Part shown: piece after piece, positions 17,670 to 27,032 of the stretch | How the letters are laid out: each line of letters begins with the position of its first letter | Numbering within the stretch: position 1 is the stretch's first letter | DNA from: Acidobacteriota bacterium | Lineage (GTDB): Bacteria; Acidobacteriota; Blastocatellia; Pyrinomonadales; Pyrinomonadaceae | DNA length: 64,000 nt | Reading direction: 5' to 3' | Assembly (NCBI GenBank): GCA_018269005.1 | Contig: JAFDVK010000023.1 | Span: 1-64,000 of the forward strand | Position numbers and translations under genes: made by a program | The notes under the pieces: generated by a model | Seen by the model: the letters and a program-made list of their open reading frames with translations, nothing else | Told to the model about the DNA's origin: nothing | Databases searched by the model: none

Positions 17670-20390
17670 TTACCGGTCAACGAGAGAAAAGTCGTCAAGT
17701 GAAAGCTCGCCGAAGATCGGACAAGGATTGGAATTGCAGGAGGGTCGCAAAAGGGCGATATTAACGGCCGGGGTTTGGGTTGACTTGAAGTCTACGGTGG
17801 CTTCGATCCAGGCATTCTGTGTTGAATTTAGTGTCTCAGAACGTCCAAGCTCAACGCCATTTTTCGAGTCGGTAACGATAACGATCGGATTTGACGCAGA
17901 CAAAAGTTCCGAGGAACGATAAAAGAAATGCAGCCTATAGGTCGAAGTTGGGCGAACGTACGCACGCTGCGTCACGACACGCCTCCCTAGTTCGACCGCA
18001 CCTGCGAAGCTTAGGTGGAGGGAATAGGTGCCTGAATGAACGTCCTGTTGCGTTCGCGAACTCGTTACTCCTGGAAACTCCTGGTCTATCTGCCAACCGA
18101 ACGCCCCCTGATTGGCGCCCTTGGTATGCTCGAAGCCTCCGTCGAAGATCAGTTCGTTATTTGGTTCACCGTTTGCAGCGATAGTTGCTGTCCAGAGCGT
18201 GTGAGCCAAGGAATAGTCTTGTCGGACGATAAGATCATTTATGATCTCATATTTGTCGAGTCCAGGCAGTTCGTCGCTAAGGAGAAACGCGAGCGATTTG
18301 TCGGTCATTAGTGAACGGCTGATGAAGTACCTCGCAAGGTAGGTTCTAGCTTCGGTTGTGGCCGGCCTAGCAGAACGTTCGATCTCGATCGCGTCATCTG
18401 GGTGGCGCCGGGCAGCAAGTTCAACGACTTGCGGATAAAGAGAGAAGTCATTCTCGGCAGCCTCAGAAAGAGCATTGAAGCCTTCCCGCTCACGACCGCC
18501 TTGTAGGAGGATCAGACCGTACATAAACTTAGGCTGTGAGTAGCTTGGTGCGAGCTCAATGGATCTGAGGAATGAGTCTTCCGCTCCGTAGAGGTCGCCG
18601 GACGTGTACCTTGCCGAACCGAGTAACTGCCAAGCGCCGTAGCTCCCCGGTCTCGCGCGCGCAGCCCGTTCAAGGGCAAGAAGGGCCTCATCGTATTCGC
18701 CCCGATCGAGAAGCAAAAGCCCCAAGACCCTCTGAGCGTTTGGATCTGCACCAAAAACCCTTGTCGCGAGTTGAGCTTCCGCGATCGAGGCCGATGTTGA
18801 TGCCGAGATCGCGAGGTATTCGGCGAGGGATTGTCGCCCGGCATAGAGCCCCACCGCTATAATGACCAAAACGTACGCAAGCGGAGCAAGCCACCGACTT
18901 GCCCCAAGAATAACGAATCCGAGTTCTTTCCTTGAGGCAACATCTGTCTTTGACTGCGGACTATAGGTTGCTATCAATACCAACACCAACAATATTGCGG
19001 CGTTTATCGGTACATGCAGTCCAAAATCTACGAGGCTATGAATTAGAACACCAAAGATCCCGACTACTGCGCCAAAACAAGCGGAACGAATCGCCCGATG
19101 CTCCGAGCGCAAAATCCGAAGAGCTCTTTTGCTCACCAAGAAGCCGACGGTGCCAAACAAAGTGAGACCGACTATTCCGCTATTTGCAAGGATTTCGAGG
19201 TATTCATTATGAGCTTGCTCTAACTCCCATGACCCGTTCGAACGATCATACCTGGTGATCGCATCCGCATAAGCACCAAAACCGGCGCCGGTAATGGGAC
19301 GTTCTTTAATTAGATCGAGCGTAATGCTCCAGATGGTGCCGCGGTTCATGCGTTGTGCAGAACGACTTTCGACCTCATCCCGAACTAGCTCTAGGCGGCT
19401 CACCACTTTGTCACCACCTATTAGAGCAATCGCCGCCAGGGAGACGAGTGTGGCCAGAATGCAGGCTGCAGCAACTCCAAATATCTTTCGTGACCGATTC
19501 CAAGAACGCCTCGCGCCAAGGCTCAACGAATTTGTATCCCTTCCGGCCACAAACGGATACAGGAGCAAAGAGAAGAGAACCATCGCGAGAAGACTAAGGA
19601 CCCCTCCGCGTGACCCCGCCGTAAGGAGCGAGTAAACAATTACCCCGACCAGAAGGCAGCCGACAAAGCGGACCGCTTTTGACAAATGTCCTCCCGTGAG
19701 TGCTCCGACAAGCAGGGCAGTGGACATTTCGGCAAGTAGTGCAAAATGGTTGCGGTTGATAAATTGTGCGTACTGTTCGCTAGGTGGGGCTGCATACGCA
19801 CGAAATATTCCGTAAGCGGCAGAGCATGCGCCAATTGCGATCACTATTCCGACAAGGTAGTGCAAGCGTCGAGGGCCGGTGACGAGATAGCTAAGCGATT
19901 CCGCTGCAATGATCAATGCGGAAAAAAAGACGATGAAGCTTTTTGTATCGAACGGATCTTCGCTGTGGAAATAGCTTAAGTATGTAATAGGAACGATCTG
20001 TAGGATCGCAACAAGCACGATCCCTGTTAGGGCAGCGATGATCGGCAGAATGGACAAACGAAAATTATCTTTTAGAAGGCTGCCAATAACCCTAAGCAAG
20101 CCGAAGCTGCAGAAAAGCAAAGCTAGAAGCGACTTGGCGGATTCGCCCGGTCGGCCCTCAATGAACGCAAAGAGGCACAGCATTCCGAGGAAAAAGCAGA
20201 ACGCAAATAGCTCGATCCTTTCGCCAAGCGAATGCGTACGGCTAACAGGAAAGGATCTGTCGGACCGATCGGCCAGTACCGACGATTTTGGAACTACGGA
20301 GGTTATCATTCCGCGTCGTGTCGGGCTTGATTCTGGAGGGATCGCTTTGGGTAATTTGTTAAGAGGGAAGGGGTCCACACCATTCTTCAA
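17670..20390 (-). CDS. O-antigen ligase/polymerase-type membrane protein fused to TPR and carbohydrate-binding domains
   Basis: A 906-aa protein in three parts. Residues ~60-520 are a Wzy/WaaL-type membrane region with about a dozen helices and the large periplasmic loop containing TAGSRGGVLSL and RPITGAGFGAY plus QAHNEYLEILANSG, the conserved signature of that family. Residues ~540-680 are tetratricopeptide repeats (YDEALLALERA, YGAEDSFLRSIELAP). The last ~150 residues are a beta-sandwich like CBM4_9 (NELIFDGGFEHT, GWQID, YRLHFFYR). The start is a TTG; an ATG at 20309 is an alternative. It would join repeat units or ligate the finished polymer at the outer face of the membrane. Confidence 0.8.
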   Translation of the reverse strand: MKNGVDPFPLNKLPKAIPPESSPTRRGMITSVVPKSSVLADRSDRSFPVSRTHSLGERIELFAFCFFLGMLCLFAFIEGRPGESAKSLLALLFCSFGLLRVIGSLLKDNFRLSILPIIAALTGIVLVAILQIVPITYLSYFHSEDPFDTKSFIVFFSALIIAAESLSYLVTGPRRLHYLVGIVIAIGACSAAYGIFRAYAAPPSEQYAQFINRNHFALLAEMSTALLVGALTGGHLSKAVRFVGCLLVGVIVYSLLTAGSRGGVLSLLAMVLFSLLLYPFVAGRDTNSLSLGARRSWNRSRKIFGVAAACILATLVSLAAIALIGGDKVVSRLELVRDEVESRSAQRMNRGTIWSITLDLIKERPITGAGFGAYADAITRYDRSNGSWELEQAHNEYLEILANSGIVGLTLFGTVGFLVSKRALRILRSEHRAIRSACFGAVVGIFGVLIHSLVDFGLHVPINAAILLVLVLIATYSPQSKTDVASRKELGFVILGASRWLAPLAYVLVIIAVGLYAGRQSLAEYLAISASTSASIAEAQLATRVFGADPNAQRVLGLLLLDRGEYDEALLALERAARARPGSYGAWQLLGSARYTSGDLYGAEDSFLRSIELAPSYSQPKFMYGLILLQGGREREGFNALSEAAENDFSLYPQVVELAARRHPDDAIEIERSARPATTEARTYLARYFISRSLMTDKSLAFLLSDELPGLDKYEIINDLIVRQDYSLAHTLWTATIAANGEPNNELIFDGGFEHTKGANQGAFGWQIDQEFPGVTSSRTQQDVHSGTYSLHLSFAGAVELGRRVVTQRAYVRPTSTYRLHFFYRSSELLSASNPIVIVTDSKNGVELGRSETLNSTQNAWIEATVDFKSTQTPAVNIALLRPSCNSNPCPIFGELSLDDFSLVDR

Positions 20391-20422
20391 GATAGGAGTC
20401 GAGTGGGAAACAGGATTGGCGG

Positions 20423-21097
20423 TTACTTATATGAGCCCGTTTTACTGTATGACAGCTGCATTTCTTCTCTGGTTGGTAGAATAGCGGTCGTTGGGAAGAC
20501 GATCGCCCGCAACGTCCGACCAATAATGCGCAGGTCGGTCTTCCAACTCTTATCACCAATGAATCTCGCGTATCCCCGTAGCTTATAGGGCTGCACTACT
20601 TCGAGATAGTATCGCTCTGTATCAGAAACTTTTGCTAACAATTGCTCTTCGTTTCGCAAGCGTAGAGTGACCGGATCTGTAATGCCTGGACGATGCTCAA
20701 GGACAAATTGCCACAGAGGATCGCTCGGATCAACGAATTTCGGAACTTCTGGGCGTGGACCGACGAAAGACATGTCCCCGCGAAAGACATTCCAGAGCTC
20801 AGGCAGCTCATCTATCTTAGACTTGCGGAGGAACCGGCCTATAGATGTAACTCGCTTGTCATTCGATGCCGTTACAAGCGACCCTCTTGAGGAGTTGGTC
20901 ATAGTCCTGAACTTATAGATGGTAAACTCTGAGCCATATTGACCAACTCTTTTTTGACAAAAGAATACGGGGCCTCTCGAGTTGAGCTTGATCAGAATCG
21001 CAACAACAGCCATTACCGGGGCGGCAAACACCAGCCCTACTAAGGACAAGATGACCTCTGCTGTTCGTGGCAGCCCTCTTCTACGTAATTCTTTCAT
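20423..21097 (-). CDS. Priming sugar transferase (undecaprenyl-phosphate sugar-1-phosphate transferase)
   Basis: A 224-aa bacterial sugar transferase (WbaP/PglC type). One N-terminal hydrophobic helix is followed by the catalytic core: KRVGQYGSEFTIYKFRTM, then DELPELWNVFRGDMSFVGPRPE and HRPGITDPVT. It transfers a sugar-1-phosphate from an NDP-sugar to undecaprenyl phosphate, starting the repeat unit. Its start lies 2 nt after the aminotransferase stop, so the two are co-transcribed. That pairing suggests the primer is a 4-amino-4,6-dideoxy sugar. Confidence 0.88.
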   Translation of the reverse strand: MKELRRRGLPRTAEVILSLVGLVFAAPVMAVVAILIKLNSRGPVFFCQKRVGQYGSEFTIYKFRTMTNSSRGSLVTASNDKRVTSIGRFLRKSKIDELPELWNVFRGDMSFVGPRPEVPKFVDPSDPLWQFVLEHRPGITDPVTLRLRNEEQLLAKVSDTERYYLEVVQPYKLRGYARFIGDKSWKTDLRIIGRTLRAIVFPTTAILPTREEMQLSYSKTGSYK

Positions 21098-21099
21098 AG

Positions 21100-22413
21100 T
21101 TAAACTGCCACTGACATTGGTGCCTTCGAATATGTTGTACAGATCTTCCGTATCGTCTTGACCACGTGGGACATCTCCTCGAGCGTCATCATCGAGTACA
21201 TCGGCAGGCTGATTATTTGCGTCCAGAGCTTTGAGGCCGCCGGAAAATGGGAATCGATCCAGCCAAAGCGTTCCGCATAGAGCGGGTGCAGATGTAAGGG
21301 GCGCCAGTGCACAGAAAAGCCTACTCGGTGGCGTTTCAGTTCCTCGATAAACTCATTTCGGTCGATTGAGAGCTCTTCAAGATTCAGCCGAATCGGGAAC
21401 AAGTGCCACGAATGGTATCGGTCTGAATCACAAGGCGGCAACGAGATCTCTTGGATATCGGCCATTGATGAGAAATAGAATCGCGCGACCTGCTCTCGTT
21501 TCTTTCGCATCTCTTCGGCTCTCGCCAACTGTTGACACCCGATAGCAGCAGCGACATCCGTCAAATTGTACTTATAACCCGGCTGAACGATCTTGTAATC
21601 CCAAGTTCCCTCCGCCGTATATCGACCCCAAGCGTCGTGAGAAAGGCCATGAAGAGACATCAATCTGATCTTATTTGCAAGTATTTCATCGTTAGTTACG
21701 GCCATTCCGCCTTCGCCGGTGGTTATTGTCTTATTTGCATAGAACGAAAAGCAGGTCACAGACGCCGTGTCTTCACCGCACATTTTCCACCTGCTGTCTG
21801 AGTTTGGCCTCCACGCTGAAGGAAATGCATGAGCTGCATCTTCGATTACCCACAGATTGTGCCTTGCGGCAAACGACTTGACCGCTCCTATATCCATCAT
21901 TAGCCCACCAACGTGTACCGGGATGACGCCGACAGGCTTTAATTCTCGCCCACGGAGATACGGTAAAGTCCGCTGCTTGATTTTTTCGATCTTACGTTCT
22001 GCGTCCGCAAGGTCCATATTCCCCGTCACCGGATCGCAGTCAACGAGTACAGGGACAGCCTTCTTATATAGAACGATCTCAGCGGTAGCTGCAAAGGTCA
22101 TCGTTGGAATCAGGACTGCCTCGCCTTCCTTTAGTCCAATGGCCTCGACCGCAAGGTGAAGTGCGGCCGTGCACGAATTAACGGCAACCGCGAATCGTGC
22201 GTTGACCGCACGTGCGAACTCCTCTTCAAATGCTCTCACTTTTGGACCAGTTGTTAGCCAGCCACTCCTAAGTGTTCCAACAACTTCCATGATCTCGCTC
22301 TCGCCGATATCGGGCCTAAAGAACGGTACGGTTAGAGATGAAGAGAATTCGTTATCCTCGTTGGGGTTTGTATCGATTACTCGATCGATCTCGGCGGTTC
22401 GTATCGTTTGCAT
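21100..22413 (-). CDS. DegT/DnrJ/EryC1 sugar aminotransferase
   Basis: A 437-aa PLP-dependent enzyme. The AAGGAAG site 5 nt before the ATG supports the start. The cofactor-binding features are visible: NSCTAALHLAV at 79-89, EDAAHA at 191-196 and the Schiff-base lysine K228 in SFYANKTITTGEGG. These enzymes aminate 3- or 4-keto nucleotide sugars. Directly upstream of the priming sugar transferase, it likely makes the amino sugar transferred first. The matching 4,6-dehydratase may be the SDR at 3662 or lie elsewhere. Confidence 0.87.
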   Translation of the reverse strand: MQTIRTAEIDRVIDTNPNEDNEFSSSLTVPFFRPDIGESEIMEVVGTLRSGWLTTGPKVRAFEEEFARAVNARFAVAVNSCTAALHLAVEAIGLKEGEAVLIPTMTFAATAEIVLYKKAVPVLVDCDPVTGNMDLADAERKIEKIKQRTLPYLRGRELKPVGVIPVHVGGLMMDIGAVKSFAARHNLWVIEDAAHAFPSAWRPNSDSRWKMCGEDTASVTCFSFYANKTITTGEGGMAVTNDEILANKIRLMSLHGLSHDAWGRYTAEGTWDYKIVQPGYKYNLTDVAAAIGCQQLARAEEMRKKREQVARFYFSSMADIQEISLPPCDSDRYHSWHLFPIRLNLEELSIDRNEFIEELKRHRVGFSVHWRPLHLHPLYAERFGWIDSHFPAASKLWTQIISLPMYSMMTLEEMSHVVKTIRKICTTYSKAPMSVAV

Positions 22414-22798
22414 AGTTGCTTCCTTTACCCTGAATCGAAGGTCGATTCTATTCGAAATCAGAGGCGGTCGGGGTTGTAGATCACAGTTCGATGGCCGACA
22501 AAAAAGGCAAAAAATACTGCCGAAAAGGGAGGCGGCAAGCGGCCGTTCTCCGAGACGAAAAATAGCTCAAACGTAGTTGGTCTAGTTAACGTTACCAATT
22601 GTCAGACCTGAATAAATTCGAATATAGAGATAGTTTTTTGTGGCACTAAAAGACTAGATTTTAGCTACACAACAGGCCAAAGATCCTCAACAAGACCACA
22701 GAAGCACACACAATTCATCATTCGGCGACCCTTTCGGTATTCGCTCGGTACCAAGACCCGAAAGTAGCCAATGGATAGACTGTCTCCAGTTCCACGGG
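22414..22798 (-). other. Gene-free interval between the lasso locus and the aminotransferase operon
   Basis: A 385-bp interval between two leftward genes. It contains an AT-rich stretch at ~22570-22670 that likely holds the promoter of the aminotransferase/sugar transferase/polymerase operon, but no confident -35/-10 pair. A distant 6-bp GACCCG/CGGGTC repeat near the end of the nucleotidyltransferase gene is too weak to call a terminator. The change of function across this gap marks the downstream boundary of the lasso locus. Confidence 0.35.
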
Positions 22799-24070
22799 TC
22801 AACCGTGTCTTGGCTTGCTCGTCCTGGGTCTCAACGCGTATTTATAGAACAGTCTTATAGGTCGCGTCACGTAGTGCAGCGGGGCCAATGCTTGTGGCAG
22901 TGCAAGAACGTTACGATCCGCCTCATTCGGCGTAAAAATGATCCTCAAATACCAGCTTAAGTAGTGGAAGTGCAACTTTATTCGATCGAACGCACGCTCC
23001 TTCAAACGTAAGTGGTCTAAATATCTGTCACCGATCGCAATGTGCTGGGCTTTTGCCGCGAACAAACGATTCTTTGTCTCGGCAGACATCTCGGCAAACA
23101 TCGGACTACTGATTACTGTCTTCCACCGTTCGTCGGGAACCTCAAACTCAAAGAGATCAGTTATCAGCCTCAGGCCAAAGGCGACAACATTCTCGGTGCC
23201 AGCCCTTCTCGACGCGATAAAGAGCTGATCCCAATCGATGCATTCTTTGGAAAGAATGAGCTCATGAACATCACAGACCCAGCCGAATCGCTCCCAACTA
23301 TGTCGTGACCCGTGCAAGCACAAATAGATAAGAAGATCCGTGATGCCGAGGGTTCGCACCGGCGTCCCGGCCAGGATGATCGAGTCGAGTCGATCCCAAA
23401 GCGTGTTGATCTCCATCGGGAGACCGAAATGAGAACCCGACAGTTTCCAATGCAGCTCGAGATTTACATTCCGTTCAGGGTTAACGAAATAGATATCTTT
23501 CTTTCGGCTGATATTCCAGTTTCTCTTTGTCAGCCAGCTTACGCTTGTAAGAGGCTCCCAACCTTTCCCGGTTAGGAGGGTGACGGCCTTATGAAATTGT
23601 TTTGGTTGGACAAGGACATCGAGATCGTTGAATTTTCGATATGAAGGGTCGCCGTAGGCTTCGATAGCGAGCATTGGCCCCTTGAACGGCAAGACGGTGA
23701 TACCATTTGCTCCGAAGAACTTTACCATCTCGAGCAACTCCCGCGTCTGAAGCAAATTGTGACGCAGGTGACACTCTTGCTCCGATTCGAGAGAAGCTTT
23801 GATGTCGGCCGGCAGCTGTTTTGAAAAGCCTTGGATCAAGGTCCTTCCGAGCAATGGCAGAACGGCATTACGCTGAGCAACATTGAGTACGAACTTCCAG
23901 TCAATAGGTTCGGCTAGGGCGGCCGAAATTCGACTTGCGGCCGCTTCCGGGACCGCCGTACGGGAGCAGTCGATGATGAACCGGATCTCGCGGGAATGAT
24001 CGGACGCATCGGGTCCCAGCTGACTTTTTGACTCGTTCTCAGACATTAGATCATCGGAGGATCGCTTCAT
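22799..24070 (-). CDS. Nucleotidyltransferase-family protein of the lasso locus
   Basis: A 423-aa protein starting at ATG 24070, chosen because GGAGA (24077-24081) lies 7 nt upstream; a longer frame to 24127 has no such site. The centre has LPFKGPMLAIEAYGDPSYRK and then NDLDVLV, where D149 and D151 form the metal-binding pair of the polymerase-beta-like nucleotidyltransferase fold. Homologues of this uncharacterised family occur in lasso-peptide loci that also carry an HprK-like kinase, as in the paeninodin type. It may nucleotidylate the peptide or a phosphate on it. It overlaps the ABC gene end by 20 nt. Confidence 0.8.
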   Translation of the reverse strand: MKRSSDDLMSENESKSQLGPDASDHSREIRFIIDCSRTAVPEAAASRISAALAEPIDWKFVLNVAQRNAVLPLLGRTLIQGFSKQLPADIKASLESEQECHLRHNLLQTRELLEMVKFFGANGITVLPFKGPMLAIEAYGDPSYRKFNDLDVLVQPKQFHKAVTLLTGKGWEPLTSVSWLTKRNWNISRKKDIYFVNPERNVNLELHWKLSGSHFGLPMEINTLWDRLDSIILAGTPVRTLGITDLLIYLCLHGSRHSWERFGWVCDVHELILSKECIDWDQLFIASRRAGTENVVAFGLRLITDLFEFEVPDERWKTVISSPMFAEMSAETKNRLFAAKAQHIAIGDRYLDHLRLKERAFDRIKLHFHYLSWYLRIIFTPNEADRNVLALPQALAPLHYVTRPIRLFYKYALRPRTSKPRHG

Positions 24071-25895
24071 ATGACTTCTCCGAAGCAACGAGCATTTGAG
24101 ACTTCCAAGAACTCGCGTAGAAGCCATCTAGGTCCAATAGCTCCTTATGCGTACCTGACTCGATCAACCGCGAATCGCTCATAACGTGGATGATGTCGGC
24201 CCGCATCGCGATCGTGAATCGATGGGTAATTATCAATCCCGTCCGGTCCTTGGCAAGACTAGAGAATCTGTCATACCAATCTGCTTCACCCCAAGAGTCC
24301 ATAAAACTTGTTGGTTCATCAAGAACAAGTATTGGAGACTGTCGAAAATAGGCACGGGCAAGAGCTATCTTTTGCCATTCGCCTCCGCTTAGTTCACAAC
24401 CGGCTTCGAACCATCGGCCAAGCAGGGTTTGATACGTGCTCGGCAGCCCGTCGATAAAGCCGTCCGCCCCTGCGAGTTCTGCCGCGGTCTCGACCTCTCT
24501 GGGCTCGGGAGTCTCTCGCTCATCTCCTAGGCTGATATTACCCGCGACCGTATCCTGAAAATGCAGAGGAAATTGAAAAAGGACCGAGACGTTCCTACGC
24601 AGTTCTTTCACATCAAATTTCCGAATGTCTATGCCATCTACTTGAATGGAACCGGTATCGGGATCATAGAAACGGCAGAGAAGTTTGATCAGCGTACTCT
24701 TCCCGGCGCCATTTTCCCCTACGATGGCAACTTGAGTGCCCGCGGGGACGAACAGATTGAAATCAGAGATTGCCGGCGAATCTGATCTGGGATAATGGAA
24801 TGTAACATCTGTGAATCGGATACCTTCGACAATATCAGTCGGGAACGGAAGCGGCTTTTGCGGAGATACTACACTTGCCTTGAGGTCGAGAAACGCAAAT
24901 AGGCTTTCGAGGTAAAGAGTATTGCTAAAGGTTTTACCAATTGCCCCCAATAGCGCAAGGATGATCGACTGTCCGCGGCTGAAGACTTGATAAAAAACGG
25001 CGAGATCGCCGAGGGAGGCCGTATTGTTGTAAACGCGAAGAGCGATCCAGCCCATCGCGACCGTGCCGGCGGCCAGAGCTAGGAAGTTTGCAGCGATCTT
25101 CCCGCCGGTCTGTTCTCTAAGATGTTTGAGCTTTTCCAGCCGAAGGGTCTTTCGAATCCGTTGGTAGGCACTGCTGAACTTCTGTCCGATCTCGAAGAGG
25201 CGGATCTCAGCAGCCGCATCACTGTGAGATAGCATTCCATCATAATAAAAGAGCCATCGACGCTCCGTAGCGGTCTTACGCCACCAACGAAAATATCGGC
25301 GATCGAACGAAAATGAGATCAAGAGGCTCGGTAGAGAGCCCACGACAAGGAGAATTGGAACGGCCCAGCCGTACACCGTAAGCAGAGCTGCGAAGGAGAC
25401 CAATGTGATCGAGCTTTGGATCACGGTCCCGAAGTTGTCAAGAAGCGCGAGAGGTTTTGATTGTGACTCGCCGCCGGCCTGCTCTCTTAGATCGTGATAC
25501 TCCGGCGAATCATAGTACTCGAAATCAACGTCGACCGCCTTCGAATGCACCAAATTCTTAAGAGTGTCCGCGAAATGCTCTGCCTGCGCGTTCTTAATCC
25601 ATTCAGTTATGTAACGCAGCGAGTCCGCCGCCAAAAGTGTTATACCGGTAAGGACGAACAGCAATACGGTATGCTGCAGGTCAAAGAAGCTCCTGGAAGT
25701 TGTCGATGCTACGAAACTGTCGATCGCAAGTTTTGAGAAGTAAACGGTCGCACCCGGAAGGAGGCCTTGAAAGATGAGCAGAATCGCCCATGCCGTTGTG
25801 TATCCGGGAACGGAATTCCATATCAGAGAAAAGCTCCGCTTCCACAGGCGGCCTTGGCTGCGCAAGTTCTTCAAATGATCTCGAATGTCAAACAT
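24051..25895 (-). CDS. ABC exporter (fused permease-ATPase) of the lasso locus
   Basis: A 614-aa half-transporter. Residues ~25-330 form a six-helix type-1 exporter membrane domain. The ATPase domain has Walker A GENGAGKST around residue 398, the signature LSGGEWQKIALARAYF and Walker B ILVLDEPTS, then the H-loop TGLIITHRF. There is no N-terminal C39 peptidase domain, as expected for lasso exporters, where leader removal is done by the separate B2 protein. It likely exports the mature peptide and gives the producer immunity. Confidence 0.85.
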   Translation of the reverse strand: MFDIRDHLKNLRSQGRLWKRSFSLIWNSVPGYTTAWAILLIFQGLLPGATVYFSKLAIDSFVASTTSRSFFDLQHTVLLFVLTGITLLAADSLRYITEWIKNAQAEHFADTLKNLVHSKAVDVDFEYYDSPEYHDLREQAGGESQSKPLALLDNFGTVIQSSITLVSFAALLTVYGWAVPILLVVGSLPSLLISFSFDRRYFRWWRKTATERRWLFYYDGMLSHSDAAAEIRLFEIGQKFSSAYQRIRKTLRLEKLKHLREQTGGKIAANFLALAAGTVAMGWIALRVYNNTASLGDLAVFYQVFSRGQSIILALLGAIGKTFSNTLYLESLFAFLDLKASVVSPQKPLPFPTDIVEGIRFTDVTFHYPRSDSPAISDFNLFVPAGTQVAIVGENGAGKSTLIKLLCRFYDPDTGSIQVDGIDIRKFDVKELRRNVSVLFQFPLHFQDTVAGNISLGDERETPEPREVETAAELAGADGFIDGLPSTYQTLLGRWFEAGCELSGGEWQKIALARAYFRQSPILVLDEPTSFMDSWGEADWYDRFSSLAKDRTGLIITHRFTIAMRADIIHVMSDSRLIESGTHKELLDLDGFYASSWKSQMLVASEKSYEAILR

Positions 25896-25920
25896 TGACG
25901 ATGCCAGGATGATTACAGCT

Positions 25921-26889
25921 CTAGATACCCGAAAATATTGGTTGGCGGAGCGATTTCGTACGTTTCTGATCTAAAATATGCTGCTCAAGGCGAGAGCACA
26001 CGTCATCAATTGTTGTGAAGTCGTGAGGCCGGCTGATCTGGAACGAAGGGACTGCTCGAACAAGTTCCTGACATTGGCGAAAGTGCCTCTCCTGAGCGTT
26101 CAATCTTACAAGATGGTGACCTGCGTGAGTATTCGTTATTAACTCGACAAATGTGCGGCTGCGATCAAGGTCTTCGATCCTGGTGCTATCGTCCTTGTCG
26201 AGAATGTAGAGTGCTCCCAGTTCGACCGCCCCTAGAGGGCTATCGCTCGGACACGAGAACGAATGCTTTTCTATCAATCGGTGTATGAACGGAAGACGAT
26301 CCGGATCGCGTCCCGCCGCGACGACGGAGTCGGGATAGAGTTTTATTCGCGGGTAGCCGGGCAGCGTCCACGCGGTCCCGCCCGCAAAATCGACGGGAAC
26401 GATGTCGTCACTTATCAGTGAGTGTCCGCGGGCGTAAAGGCAGGCCGCTAGGGTCGATTTTCCAAATCCCTTTGCACCCAAGAAGGCGGCGGCGATCCCG
26501 TTTACAACGACACAGCTCGCGTGAAGGACCAAGTATCCCCGTTGGTGGAGCAACGCGATCATTGCCGGGCCAGTAAGAAAGGGCAGCAAGTCTTCCTCAA
26601 GGGCAGCAGGTGCAGGCTCGACGACGACGGTTCGGCCCTCCGTGATCAGGAATCTCCCAATTATCGGCCAATCGAACGACATCGCATGCTCGGATATGCG
26701 TACGCGACATCCGGGAGTTTCGATAACGGGTGTTCGAACGATGCTGTCAAGGTAGTCGTCGGGCAGTGTTCCGAATCGAACGGTGACATCACTTCCATCT
26801 CCACCGGAAATAAGGTCCGGAATTCGTATCGAGGAGTCAATATTCATTCCGTACGCGACGTATGTTGACCTGTTGAAGTTCGAGAACAT
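25921..26889 (-). CDS. HprK-like kinase, lasso-peptide tailoring type
   Basis: A 322-aa HPr-kinase-related protein (ATG 26889; a GTG at 26916 would add nine residues). The N-terminal phrase TYVAYGMNIDSSIRIPDL is typical of the RiPP-associated branch. The core has LHASCV, the P-loop GAKGFGKST at 138-146 and LISDDIVPV with the metal-binding Asp pair. Lasso kinases of this family phosphorylate a serine near the peptide C terminus. The precursor encoded just upstream has Ser52 and Ser53 four and three residues from its end, so it is a plausible substrate. Regulation of HPr is unlikely given the context. Confidence 0.82.
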   Translation of the reverse strand: MFSNFNRSTYVAYGMNIDSSIRIPDLISGGDGSDVTVRFGTLPDDYLDSIVRTPVIETPGCRVRISEHAMSFDWPIIGRFLITEGRTVVVEPAPAALEEDLLPFLTGPAMIALLHQRGYLVLHASCVVVNGIAAAFLGAKGFGKSTLAACLYARGHSLISDDIVPVDFAGGTAWTLPGYPRIKLYPDSVVAAGRDPDRLPFIHRLIEKHSFSCPSDSPLGAVELGALYILDKDDSTRIEDLDRSRTFVELITNTHAGHHLVRLNAQERHFRQCQELVRAVPSFQISRPHDFTTIDDVCSRLEQHILDQKRTKSLRQPIFSGI

Positions 26890-26952
26890 GGATCTTGGAT
26901 TCAAAAGCGAAACCACTGAACTGCTGAGTTAGTGGTCCCGCTTCTGTCATAG

Positions 26953-26990
26953 TGGGCCGCGACTCTCAAGGTTGTTGGAGGTGCGGCCCA
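26953..26990 (-). promoter_or_regulatory. Stem-loop between precursor and kinase genes
   Basis: An 8-bp inverted repeat, TGGGCCGC (26953-26960) and GCGGCCCA (26983-26990), with a 22-nt loop, lies 43 nt beyond the precursor stop. No T tract follows on the minus strand. A hairpin here may protect the short precursor mRNA from decay or reduce read-through into kinase, exporter and nucleotidyltransferase, giving more precursor than enzyme. Confidence 0.5.
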
Positions 26991-27032
26991 TCAGTCGACC
27001 TGGTATGTCAAAGGACGTACCGATGAGTAAAG

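Noticed and set aside
17450-17698. An 82-residue leftward frame between glycosidase and polymerase genes
   Set aside because: No ribosome binding site, no recognisable composition or motif, and it runs into the end of the polymerase gene.
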